This document shows positions 53,679 to 64,000 of a stretch of DNA of 64,000 bases, in pieces. The DNA is from Ricinus communis (taxonomy: Eukaryota > Streptophyta > Magnoliopsida > Malpighiales > Euphorbiaceae). The stretch is taken from contig NC_063260.1 of the NCBI RefSeq assembly GCF_019578655.1, positions 20,918,888 through 20,982,887 of the forward strand, read 5' to 3'. Numbering within the stretch: position 1 is the first letter of the stretch; each line of letters begins with the position of its first letter. The notes under the pieces are model-generated. The model did no database searches, was not told where the DNA came from, and saw only the letters and a program-made list of their open reading frames with translations. The position numbers and the translations under genes are program-made.

Positions 53679-56600
53679 ATGGCAAAAAGAGCTTCAAATT
53701 CAAAGAAACATCGCTCTTCTTCTTCGTCTACCTCTACTAAATCAATCACAAAAATCTCCAATGGGTAACCATTTGTTTCTACTTCTCTTTTCCTTTTATA
53801 GCCTTTTAAATTATTTTTCTTTTGGCTTGTTTCTTTTCAAACTCACCCTAACTATTCAAACAGTCTTTCTCGACACTTGCATCTGGTTTTTGCTTTTTCT
53901 TTTTTTTTTTTCATTGGGTCTCAATTGATGAAACCTTGAAGATAGAGATAGTTTTGATTTCTCTTTGTATTATATGTTACTAAATTAAGTTGCTGATTAG
54001 ATGAATTTGTACATTTTTTTGTTTCCTCTTCTGTGTAGTGTCAAAGATAAGAGAGCAAAGCCTAAAAGGATATCAAAGAGGCAAATTGCAAAACTTGATT
54101 CCAAAAAGCCCAAGAAACCTCCAACTGCTTTCTTCTACTTTCTGTATGTGATCCTTTTATTTTGTATCTTACTCATTTTCTCATTTTTGCCTTAGAAATT
54201 TTTGATTAATTGTTGGGTGCTACACATTCACATGAAAACCTGAAATAATCAATTTAACTGTTTTCTGGCTGTCGATCCACTGCTTGTTGCAATTTTGGGT
54301 TGCTTTTGTAGGATTATCTTAGCTCTTGTGTCAATTTGGTTCTGAAGGTAAATACCCATTATATTCTGATCTGTTAAGTGTCATTTAAAATAATGTTCCT
54401 AAAAAATACCGTGGTCTAATATTCTTCATTACAACCTGCTGAGTTTCTGAAGGTGAATGGTTGGAATTTGGGTACTGAATCTGTTTGGATCTCAGACTTT
54501 CTCTGGGTGAAAACTCAGCACTATCTTCTTCTGGTTATGATCTTTGACCTGGTGAACTAGTCCTTGTTACTGATCCTCAGCAAGGACTCCCTTAAACAGA
54601 TATTGATGTTCACATTCCAAGATCTTAATTATCCCAGTATGTATATGTCTTGACCAATTTAGGTTTAATAGTACAAACCAATAGAGGGACCATACTTGTT
54701 CAATTTATCTCTCTCAACTTGGATGCCATAAGGCGGCCCTTAAATGAGAAAGCATCGGTGCTAGTCTCCTCCTTAAACATAACTTTCATTGTATTTACGT
54801 CAAACATTTAATGATTTTTATCAAACAATTCCTAGAGATATTGGAATTGCTTATGGCCATTTTTGTTAAATTTGAAAGGAGCACTTAGTAATTTGTGTGT
54901 TTTACGTTAACAAATTCCAAGTTTGACTTTTCATGTTAGTGTCAATTATTTTTGTTAACATATCATTTTACTGTTGCTTATGCTGGGCTCTTCTTAGCAT
55001 CATTAATCGCATCTTCTACCAGCCGCATTCATGCGCTAATTTCATGTACATGTAACAAGCTGGAGCTCATTTACTGTGTTCTGCCTAAATTCCCACTTCC
55101 TATTCTTTGTGAATTATGATTGTCAGTGCTGTTCATAAGCGTGTAAAATGATCAATGTTGCCTTCGCTGAATTTCTTGTAAGTTCTTGCCTCTTGGTGAC
55201 TACTGTTTAACATATGTATGCTGACTGAATTTTCTTTGTTCCTAAAGTGAGGATTTTCGTAAGGATTTTCAAGAGCAAAATCCAGATGTGAAGTCAATGC
55301 GTGAAGTACGTTTATTTGTTGAAGTTGCATGCAGCTTAGTTTGTCAATTCAACTCTCTCTCTCTCTCCTTGTACATATAACATATATTATGTTTGGAATA
55401 AGGTTCAATTTGACCCTTTTTAATTTTTGCAGCCAATTTACCGCCTAAACACTTTGAATAGGTCCAATATAGCAACCTTTTAAGAAAGTTAAATGCACGC
55501 GCTATAGAGTCCAATTTGGCCGCTCAACTTTTAATACAGGCTCAATTTGGCCACTCGACCTTTTGTGCGGCTCAATTTGATCCTTTAAAAAATAGTTTGA
55601 ATTATAATTGATTTAATTATATAATTGAATTTATATATTAAATCTTTTTATATATTTTAGATCTTGAATTAGTTAGTGGAAGTCATGTGGAGGCTAATAA
55701 AAAGGTGATAGTGGTGGTGTTGGATTGTAAAAGCTCATTTATGCTTTCATTTTCTAGTGATAATGTTGGTAATTTTTTTATTTAAAAAGTATATTGGTAA
55801 TAGTGATGGAAAAGTAATGGCAGTAGTGGTGAGTTGGCTTTGATGTTTTATTGATTTATGGTAATTTAAAAAAAAAAATTATTTTTTAATTTAGACAAAG
55901 AAAATAATTCCATTTGACCTTCAACTGGTTGCTTGAGTTCAATTTCGCCTTAGAATTTTGCAGTCAAGCTCAATTTGGTTGTTTCTTCATGCTACTGTCA
56001 TAGCGCATGCAATGAACTCGCTTAAAAAATGGCTAAATTGAACCTATTCGAGAAGTTTAGGAGTTACATTAGCCGTAAAAGTTAAAGTCAAACTGAACCT
56101 GGCTGCAAAGTTTGATGGCCAAGTTGAACCTTATTCCTATTATGTTTTCTTCATGAATAAGTGAATTATATTCTCTTTCAGATTGGAAAGGCGTGCGGTG
56201 AGAAGTGGAAAATGATGACATATGAGGTTTGTGCATTTTAATTGATCATACTTATACATGTACATAACTTTACATGCCCATTATTCTTGTAATTAGTTGC
56301 ATCTATTTACAGGATTTAACTTGTGCATTTTTAGTTTCATTCATAGGATAAAGGTTGTTTATGATGTGGAAACTTAGGGCTCCAAAGCATTGACAGCTCT
56401 AGCCACTTGCATCACCGTTGCTGCTATAAGTCAATGCTTTGAGACTCTAATTGGTTGCGTAGAATCTGAATCCTTATCAATCACTGTCATAAATCAATGC
56501 TTTGACACCCTAAATTATTGCATAGAGATTCTGACCCCTAGAAGTTAATGTCAAAGTAGAAACCCTAACGAGTGCCCCAGTCAGGGGAAAGTAATGGATT

Positions 56601-57000
56601 GCTTAACAACAGAAACTATAAACCTACTGCCTCTTGATGAACCCACTCTTGTGCAATTTGATTTTTACAGCCATCCCGGTCGTCAGACTTACCATCAGCC
56701 AATCAGAATAACCTTCTAACCTTTGTTTTCTTTTCTCCTGTGACAGGAAAAAGTTAAATATTATGATATTGCCACAGAGAAAAGAGCAGAATTCGATAAA
56801 GCTATGGCAGAATATATTAAGAAAAAGGTATACCTGCAATACATCTTGTTCTTTATACTGGAAATTTTCAACCTTTTTTATGCTTATTTATGACAAAGTT
56901 GGGGTACAGTCAAGTGGATAATTTATCTTAAGTACCTATTTTACTGCAGGAAAGTGGTGAATTTGAAGAAGTTGAGGATGACTCTGAGTTTGATGAGTAA
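53679..57000 (+). CDS. HMGB14: HMG-box protein, HMGB14 type
   Basis: Six exons (53679-53764, 54039-54143, 55248-55305, 56182-56226, 56747-56827, 56950-57000) give 141 residues. A Ser/Lys-rich basic N-terminus (KKHRSSSSSTSTKS) is followed by one HMG box at about residues 53-122: KKPPTAFFYFLEDFRKDF, IGKACGEKWKMMTYEEK and YYDIATEKRAEF. The acidic tail is short (EFEEVEDDSEFDE). HMGB proteins bind and bend DNA in chromatin. The single box, basic arm and small size match HMGB14 (At2g34450, from memory), whose Arabidopsis neighbour is the SDR-like gene also found here. Intron 3 contains a 743-base MITE with perfect target duplications. An antisense frame over exon 1 (53426-53761) is a shadow. Confidence 0.87.
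55395..56137. mobile_element. MULE-like MITE inside HMGB14 intron 3
   Basis: The element starts GGAATAAGGTTCAATTTGACC and ends GGCCAAGTTGAACCTTATTCC, imperfect terminal inverted repeats. The likeness continues inwards: TTGCAGCC, CCTAAAC-CTT-GAATAGGT and TGCA(C/T)GCGCTAT occur in the same order from both ends, so the inverted repeats span roughly 110-140 bases. The exact 10-base duplication TATTATGTTT flanks it at 55385-55394 and 56138-56147. A target duplication of 9-11 bases with long inverted repeats is typical of Mutator-like elements. There is no coding sequence. The centre holds repeated CTCAATTTGGCC-type text. Confidence 0.85.
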
Positions 57001-58025
57001 GTTTCTAGGATTGTCGTATTATTATTAGGCAATCATTGTTCCTGTAGGAGTAGGAGGAAAATTGTACATCAACCTACGAGCCACTTAGTCTTCTCTTCCA
57101 TTCAAGTTCTCTATGTCTGTATAACTCGTGTAAATTACATACTTGGCAATTGCATCTAGGTGATAACAGAGCAAAGTTGACAACTTTTGTGAATTAACAT
57201 TAAAGAGAATGTAAAGGAGTGGTTAGTATCTGATTCTTGTCCATTGTTTTACTCTCTCTCTATACTTATCTTGCTGCTTTCTTTTGTAATGGATGCAAAT
57301 TAGATGTTTTTCTCATTAAAAATTTGAACAGGGGAATTTAAGAAGTCTCAGTTGAGAGGGATGGGTCACTGAGGGGGTGCACAAGCCCTTTTGTTTTGTG
57401 ATTTTAGGTTAAACATTAGATTTATTTCCTGCTGCTTCATGTTTGAAGAATTCCAGATTTCTGATTGGCTTCCTGGAAACTCTTGGAGCAGAAACACCAG
57501 CGCTTTTGTGTGAAGTTTCATTGAAGTTAATGAAATATCTTAATGCCAGTTCTGCTTAGGGCATAGATGTTATGTGACAATTGAACTCTTTCCAATCTCC
57601 AAGGATATGCAGGGCTGAACTGGCCAAACAATGCCCCTAAGAATTCAACTTATAGTGAGCAGAGGATGGCATTGCATCCTCTGAACATTAAGGTGGATAC
57701 ATTTGCTTTATCTGGACTGATATTTGTTTTTTTGGGCCTCCTTCTCTTTTGTTCTGTAGCCATTATATTTACAAGTATACTAAGTGCGTCACGATCCTTT
57801 AGTGGCAGGATTGGGCTTTAAAAAATCTGGAAGCAGGTAACTAGGTAGATCGCTGTCATATATTGTAATCTTGCTTAATTCTTCTTTTACTAACTAATAG
57901 AAGCAGGAATTCGGTTCTGATATTGCTATTCCACTATCTATTCAATAGACATGGGAGGAATTTGTGACACTTAATGCATCACCAGAAGGACTAAATGTCC
58001 CGTTGTCCTAAGTAAATGCTCCTCA
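57001..58025. other. 3' flanks of HMGB14 and the Ycf23-like gene
   Basis: Two genes converge here. The sequence has the look of 3' UTR and spacer and no other gene was recognised. Confidence 0.6.
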
Positions 58026-60237
58026 TTACAAGGTCAAAGCTCGCTCTTCAGGTGTGGCAAGTCTACTATTAGCTGAGAGCCCGAATGAATCTGCAATACT
58101 TCTGACCTCCGCAATCATTGCGACCACATCATTTAGCTTGTTCACTGCTGAACCCACGCCCTGTTGAAGCTAATGTTAGCGACTGTCCTATTTTCTATGC
58201 ATAATCAAATTCGTTAGAGCTGACTAATTATGCATGTATTGCTTACCACACCAGAAGCCCCTGCTATGATTGCCATTGGTGCTGTTACTGCACTAAGTCC
58301 GGACGAACACATAACCGGAATCTTCACAGCTCTTGAAATTGAATATGCTGCAGCTAAGGTCGGTGTTGCCTAGAATTACCAGTATGGTGAATGAAAATTC
58401 GTTAATTTAAAGCCATAAACATTATCACAAGTACACTGCCCAACCTACGTTACTATTTTACAAAATGGAACTTCCAAGAGAACTGATAAGAGTTACTTTT
58501 TCCTGGGATACAAATTAAATACTCAGTATGTGTTGAAGAATTTTGTATCCATTAATAAAAAGAGCAAGTTTCTTTCACTTTACCTTCTCGATCAAACCGA
58601 GAACACCAGATTTTGAAGGATTAGAACATTTCCCTCCTTCAGTTTGTATAATGTCAGCACCTTCCTGTTCCAATCGCTCTGCAAGCTTGACCTATTTGTA
58701 AAATAATGAATAAATAGTTTGCTTCAAACATATACGGTGCGACTTTGGACATATTCTGAATATATTAAAAAGTTAGGTTTGTCACCTGGTCAGGGAGAGC
58801 TAGCGTGTGAGGAACAGTGACTGATAATGTCACAGATGGAAGGATCCTCTTTGTCTCCTTTGTTAAACTTAATATCTGCACAAATTACTTGTAAAGTTAA
58901 TGTCTTGTCTGCTTACTTTCTAGTTTGAGGTTCTACTCGGTCTATCGTTAGTATGTACCTGCTCTGGAGAGAAAACAATTCCCTTGTCGTAGAATGAATC
59001 ATAATTTCCAATTTCCACCTGCATATACCTTATGCATCAATAAGTTGCACTCATATTCCATATTTAACTACAGAAGCTGATAATTGTTCAAAAAAAGAAA
59101 AAAGAAAAAGTACAGAAGCTGATGGCTTAAAGTAAAAAAGATAGGAAGGAGCTCGTGAACAAACCATCTGTGCTCCGGCTTCAACAGCAGCTAGAAATGC
59201 GGCTGGATAGACAGAAGAAACACAAACCTGCAAATGAAGCAACTCCAAATCAGATGAAAAGCTTCAATTAAGAAAAAGGTGCATACAAGTTTACTAAGTT
59301 CAATATATCAAACAACAATTCAGACCCAAAAATTTGAGACTCAAAAAATTTAAACTGTTACGTGAAGCCATTAATGCTTTTAATATCTCTAATACAATTC
59401 ACTGAAATTTGGAAGGAAGAACAAAATGTTTAATCCAAGGAGATGTTGATTTTTGTTCTATAGCGCTGTTGTTGGTTTTCTAAATTAGGCTAAACATTAT
59501 TGGGAAAGAAGAATTTGTTACCGGCAGAGAAGTTAAGCTAATGGCAAGCTTAACTAATTCTGGGTCACAAGCTATATCCACATGAGTGGCTCCCCCCTGT
59601 ACATTTGATAGATTCAATGATATTGGATCAGAAAAACCATAACAGAGCAAATAGAAAAAGAATAAATAGAAGAGAATATATAATGAAGCCAACCTTGTCT
59701 GCAGCAGTAACAACTGAAGCAACATTGTCTTTGTCAAAATTCTGCAAACCTGAGATGATCTATGCAGTACAATACAATTAAATAGCAGTACAATTGGCAA
59801 ATATAATTGAAAAGACCCAAATCCTAATTACATCCAGACAAGAAATGGGAATTACATTAAAAAAAAGGTTTAAGGAAATGTCAATTTAACTCAACTCAGG
59901 CAAGACAAGAACTAAGTTTTATAAGTCATATATTTGTCCAAAACCATCAACAAACGAAGTGAAGAAATAAAAAGACAGAAATAGCTAACAAGACATAGAA
60001 AGCTAAGCAAGTATATGGTGAGTTTTGCAATACCTTGAGAGCTCGTCGTTCCTGGAAGTCCTTTAACACTGTTTCTTTGGTAGATGAAAGAAGAGCTTGG
60101 GTAGTAGCTAAAGAAGCTCTTTTCTTGAGAGAGAAGCATGGTTTTGAAGGTAGAAAGTTACCAAGAAAAGGGCTATTGTTTGGTCTCAAGAGAGTATGGG
60201 AAGATGATGAAATCGGTGTAAAGATTGAGGAATGCAT
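58026..60237 (-). CDS. ycf23: Ycf23-like plastid protein (DUF561)
   Basis: Nine exons on the minus strand (60034-60237, 59694-59759, 59522-59596, 59165-59227, 58959-59018, 58786-58875, 58584-58691, 58247-58369, 58026-58160) give 307 residues. The N-terminal 50 residues are Ser/Pro/Lys-rich, a probable transit peptide. Then come the Ycf23 landmarks: RALKIISGLQNFD, GGATHVDIACDPELVKLA, CVSSVYPAAFLAAVEAGA, EIGNYDSFYDKG, EGADIIQTEGG, ISRAVKIPVMCSSGLSAVTAPMA and GVGSAVNKL. Ycf23 is plastid-encoded in some algae and nuclear in plants; the fold is a TIM-barrel like that of phosphate-binding enzymes, and its function is unknown. All exons start and end in codon phase 0, which is notable. The gene is divergent from the CHX gene. 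Confidence 0.9.
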
Positions 60238-61488
60238 TTTTCTTAATTTGTGGGTCTTTCTTGACAAAGCTAAAAGGTGGAGGGAAGAGATAAGAGATAC
60301 TGGGCAGGCAGCTTTTAAACTGCAATTGTCTAGCCAAAGATATTTTTCTGCCCCCAGAGGAGTAATCCAGTCGAAAGCCTCATGCGTTTGGAAATACATA
60401 GTCAAAATGTTAACTCATTTCTTTGATATCACAAGGAATCTAAATTTTGCAATTCTTTTTATAATTCAGTTTAATTATATTAAAAATAAAAGAGATGTTT
60501 ATAGTGAGTAGAGAATACTTATTATATGCTTAATTACTTTTATAAAATAATTATGTTAATGAAATAACATTTTAAGTCATTAATACACCATGAAAAAGTA
60601 AATAAAATAAAAGAAATACTGAGATACTAAAATGTCACCCAAAAAATTGAAATGAATAAGTGCAAAATCATAAGTTTTCTATTTGTAATTTCTTATATTT
60701 AATTTGTGCAGATATATGAAAAATAAGAATTAAATGCATTTTTCAAATACAACGGAATAAAATTATTCTCCTGTGATGGTTTAATGGACTTGCTCTATTA
60801 TTTTTTAAATTTACAGTCAAAAGCTTCTTTTAAGGAGCTAGAGAGATTATATAACCAAATATTTATTTAATTAATTGGACTGTATAAAAATAAAAAGGAC
60901 ATATATTCACCATTTCCACTTACATTTGATAATCAAATACAAATGTATATTAATTTATATTATTACTTGCAGTATTGGAGAAGTATCAATAGTGAATGAG
61001 AGTTTATCAATTTAATAGTGACCATAGGATTGAATAATAGTAAAAGAAAAGTGGAAAATGGCTGCATCAAATAAAACATAACCTTTTCTTTAAATTCTAA
61101 TTTCTAACAGCTGAGAAAGCAAAAGTCGCGGCCCTTAGATTAGAGAAGTTAACAGCAAAACAGCAAATCATTTTGTTTGGTGAGTTGGAAAATTAGATAC
61201 ATGGAACTATGGTTTAACAGAAGTGATATAAGAAAAGATCAATTTTAACAGAATCTAACAACAGCAAGAATTTTTAAAAAAATTGGCTCAATAAAATCAA
61301 CCATAAAAAGAGCAATTCTATTCCAACTTGAACGGGTTGCCATGCATTCTAACCAGCCTTTCCCTACCTTCTGAAAACTACTCCCTCCCTTCTCTTTCTT
61401 TTTAGATTCTCTGTCTTAGCTAAACTACTTATTAGCCGACCTACGCACCCGCAGCCACCACCACCAGCGTCGCCGTAGGGAGGAGAAA
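60238..61488. other. Divergent promoter region of the Ycf23-like and CHX genes
   Basis: 1.25 kb of A/T-rich spacer. An open frame on the plus strand at 60035-60511 is mainly the antisense of Ycf23 exon 1 and is rejected. No other gene was recognised. Confidence 0.6.
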
Positions 61489-64000
61489 ATGGATATCAAT
61501 AACCCACAAAATTTCTATCATGTGCCTGAAAACTTGCCTTTTCATTGCTATATTGTGAATATCACAGCGGAGCATGGCTTTTGGCAAAGCGAAAACCCCT
61601 TAACTCAAGCCCTCCCTCTCTTAGCATGGCAGCTTGCGGTTGTTATTATGATGAATCGTATTCTCTTTTATCTCTTAAAACCTTTGGCTGTCCCTCGCAT
61701 TGTAACAGATATTCTGGTAAGTAGCGTTATAATATGATCATCTGATTCCTGCATAATGCATTAATCCTCCTTTCAAATGCCAATATAATCTATTCTTAAT
61801 TACTTTTGGCCATGCATCTATCTTAACGGTCCTGTTTGTTCCATTCCACATGCAAGCCATTTTGGCCCGTCTGGCCGAAATATGCATGGACTAAGAAAAG
61901 TCTCATTTCGTAATTGTCTTGATAAGTTATGTTTTCTCTCTGGGTTTTTATGCAATCTTTCTTGTCGTGTGGCTGAGTTATATATAAGGAGAGAAAATTT
62001 AATGGTCTCTGCCCTTATGCACGGCTGTGAAAAAATCCTCTCAAAACTTTGAGGAGAAAACTTTTAGTATTTCTATGCGATTGGAAACAAAGTTTGATGA
62101 AATGTGATTTATTTTGCAGGCAGGTATATTGTTAGGACCATCAGCATTGAGCAAAACTCATTTCTTTTCCGTGATGTTTCCATTAAGAAGTATATACACA
62201 GTAGAAACTGTGGCATATTGGGCATTAACACTCCACTTGTTTATGGCTGGTTTAGAAATGGACTTGTATTCCTTCTTTCGTATAGGAAAAAAATCCATCC
62301 GCTTCGCCATTGCCACCATTTTGCTCCCATTCATCTTAGGCATCTGTCTTTACTTCATTGTAACTAGTAGCAGGGCGCCCTCCTCTTTCAGAAAAAGCGG
62401 TTGCATCTTTTGGGGAGCAGCTTTAACAGTCACAAGTTACCCTGTTGTTGCTAGAATTTTAGCCGACGAGAAGCTTCTTCACTCTGATATAGGAAGACTA
62501 GCCACGTCAATTTCGTTTATAAATGAGTTATTTACGTGGGTTCTTTTATCTGTTTTAATACCATCTAGGATAGGTGGATTAAATGCTTTACTTTCTCTAG
62601 TTGCAACCGCTGCCTTCACTGCTTTCTGCTTTATTGTTGTTCGCCCTGCTCTTACTGTTTTAATCCGCAAAACTTCTTCAGAGAACAAGTACAGTGAGTA
62701 CTATCTCTGCTTCATTCTGGTATCAGTTTCCTTCTTTTCTCTAGTCAGTGACATGCTAGGGACGACATCTATCATTGGGGCTTTCGTTTTCGGGCTAATT
62801 ATGCCAAATAGGATACTTGCAAGTGTGCTTTTGGAGAAATTTGAGGACTTTGTCACTGCATATTTGCTGCCATTGTTCTTCGCATCGATGGGGTTAAGAC
62901 TTAACATTTGGAGCATAACCAATTGGGGTTTGTCCTTGTTTGTTTTAGTGTTATGCTGTGGGGTCAAGATTGTCAGCTCTATGTTAGCTTCTTACTACTT
63001 CAAGTTGTCTCGTCAAGATGGTTTCGCACTTGGAATACTGTTGAACACGAAAAGCATATTGGCTATGCTTATCCTGCATATGGGCTTTGATAAATCGGTA
63101 ATCCCCATCTTCCTCTCTCTGTCTCAATTTATATCTTTTATACATTCAAATTAATTAACATGAATTCAAAAACATGATGCAGTATTTGCAAGTAGAAGAT
63201 TACGTGACAATGGCGCTTGCAATTTTGCTAATGACTGGAGCTGTATCACCCATAATTTCCTCCATTTACCACCCCAACAAACGTCTATTACAATACAAGC
63301 AGAGGACTATACAGAACACTCGACCTGACTCCGAGTTCAGGATCCTCACATGCTTGCAAAGTACGGGAAATGTATCTGGCATTATCAATCTGTTAGACTC
63401 CTCCAATGCTACAACTGAATCTCCTCTCTGCGTCTTTGCCCTCCACCTTGTCGAGCTCACTGGCCGCGCCTCTGCCATGCTTATAGTCCACAGCCCGGGA
63501 AAGAAAAGCAGAAGCAGCTATTCGGAGAAGATAGTTAGTTCATTCGAGACTTACTCGAATCTAAATGAGCTGGTTGCCATCCAACCTCTAACCGCGCTGT
63601 CCCCATTCTCCACTATGCATGAAGATATTTGCAGTCTAGCTGAGGAAAAAGAAGTGGGTTTCCTGATCCTCCCTTTCCATAAGCTACCCACTCCTGATGG
63701 AAAATTAGAGGACGAAGGTAGCACATCATTCAGAGGTGTAAACCTTAATGTGTTAGCTCATGCACCTTGCACAGTTGGTATCTTTGTAGACAGAGGATTT
63801 GGAATTCATGGAGAATCGAATCTCACTATGCGTCAATTAGCAATGTTATTCATCGGTGGTCCTGATGATCGTGAAGCATTATCTTATGCCTGGAGAATGT
63901 CACTAAGTCATGGAGTTTCTTTAACAGTAGTGCGGTTTCTTCCTGGAGAGGGAGGGCAACAGAATATACAAGAACAAGAACAGGTTGGAGATGCACGTAA
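61489..64000 (+). CDS. Cation/H+ antiporter of the CHX family (3' part outside the window)
   Basis: Three exons are visible (61489-61716, 62120-63097, 63183 onwards), 674 codons before the window ends with the frame still open. CHX proteins are about 800 residues, so the missing part is small. A hydrophilic start leads to 10-12 membrane helices (about residues 45-430), with LLGPSALS, AGLEMDLYSFFR and TSYPVVARILADEKLL. Cytosolic nucleotide-binding-like regions then follow (FRILTCLQSTGNVSGIINLL; FIGGPDDREALSYAWRMS). CHX antiporters move K+ or other monovalent cations against protons in endomembranes. Two family positions differ: the usual Asn-Asp pair in the transport core reads Asn211-Glu212 (SFINELFTW), and the NTKG motif reads NTKS (residues 385-388). 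Both could alter transport. Confidence 0.9.

Noticed and set aside
60035..60511. 158-residue plus-strand frame near the Ycf23-like gene
   Set aside because: Mostly antisense of Ycf23 exon 1 (transit peptide region); no family match.

Overview
The window is nuclear DNA of a flowering plant, almost certainly a eudicot. The genes are split by many AT-rich GT-AG introns, the spacers are very AT-rich, and the genes present include plastid-targeted proteins, a nuclear organelle maturase, an X8-domain protein, an arabinogalactan peptide and a CHX antiporter. Protein similarity and repeat style suggest a rosid, possibly Malpighiales or Euphorbiaceae, but the species cannot be fixed from sequence alone. 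I rebuilt exon structures by eye, checking splice sites and reading frame. They give 15 protein-coding genes (one cut by the right edge), one pseudogene and two nuclear tRNA genes. Of 60 introns resolved, 59 are GT-AG and one is GC-AG.

Layout. 1-10.9 kb: AT-rich repeat, IDA-like secreted peptide gene (+), intronless group II maturase-like gene (nMAT1 type, +), and a decayed DUF538 gene (-). 10.9-19.5 kb: a membrane 'L18a-like' gene and the true ribosomal protein L18a gene (both +), separated by two head-to-tail Helitron-like repeats. 22.7-32.9 kb: cytochrome b561-domain gene (+), tRNA-Thr(AGT) (+), urease accessory protein UREG (+), CCDC174-like coiled-coil gene (+), tRNA-Arg(ACG) (-) and a C2-domain gene (-). 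34-40 kb: X8 protein (+), AG peptide (+), plastid NAD(P)-binding SDR-like protein (-). 40.9-50.7 kb: MCM3 (-) followed upstream by KAS I (-). 53.7-64 kb: HMG-box protein HMGB14 (+) carrying a MULE-like MITE in an intron, Ycf23-like plastid protein (-), and the 5' part of a CHX cation/H+ antiporter (+).

The genes do not form a single pathway. They are ordinary housekeeping genes: translation (RPL18A), DNA replication licensing (MCM3), plastid fatty-acid synthesis (KAS I), urease nickel insertion (UREG), organelle intron splicing (maturase) and chromatin (HMGB14). What ties them together is ancestral gene order. As I recall the Arabidopsis map, the window interleaves three blocks: At1g29965-At1g30020 (RPL18a, L18a-like, nMAT1, DUF538), At2g34450-At2g34480 (HMGB14, SDR, UREG, RPL18a) and At5g46280-At5g46290 (MCM3, KAS I).

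I found no convincing new multi-gene system. The most unusual signals are a four-copy structured tandem repeat inside the RPL18A intron, the intronic MITE with an exact 10-bp target duplication, a GC-AG intron, duplicated E2F sites upstream of MCM3, and the hidden DUF538 pseudogene.
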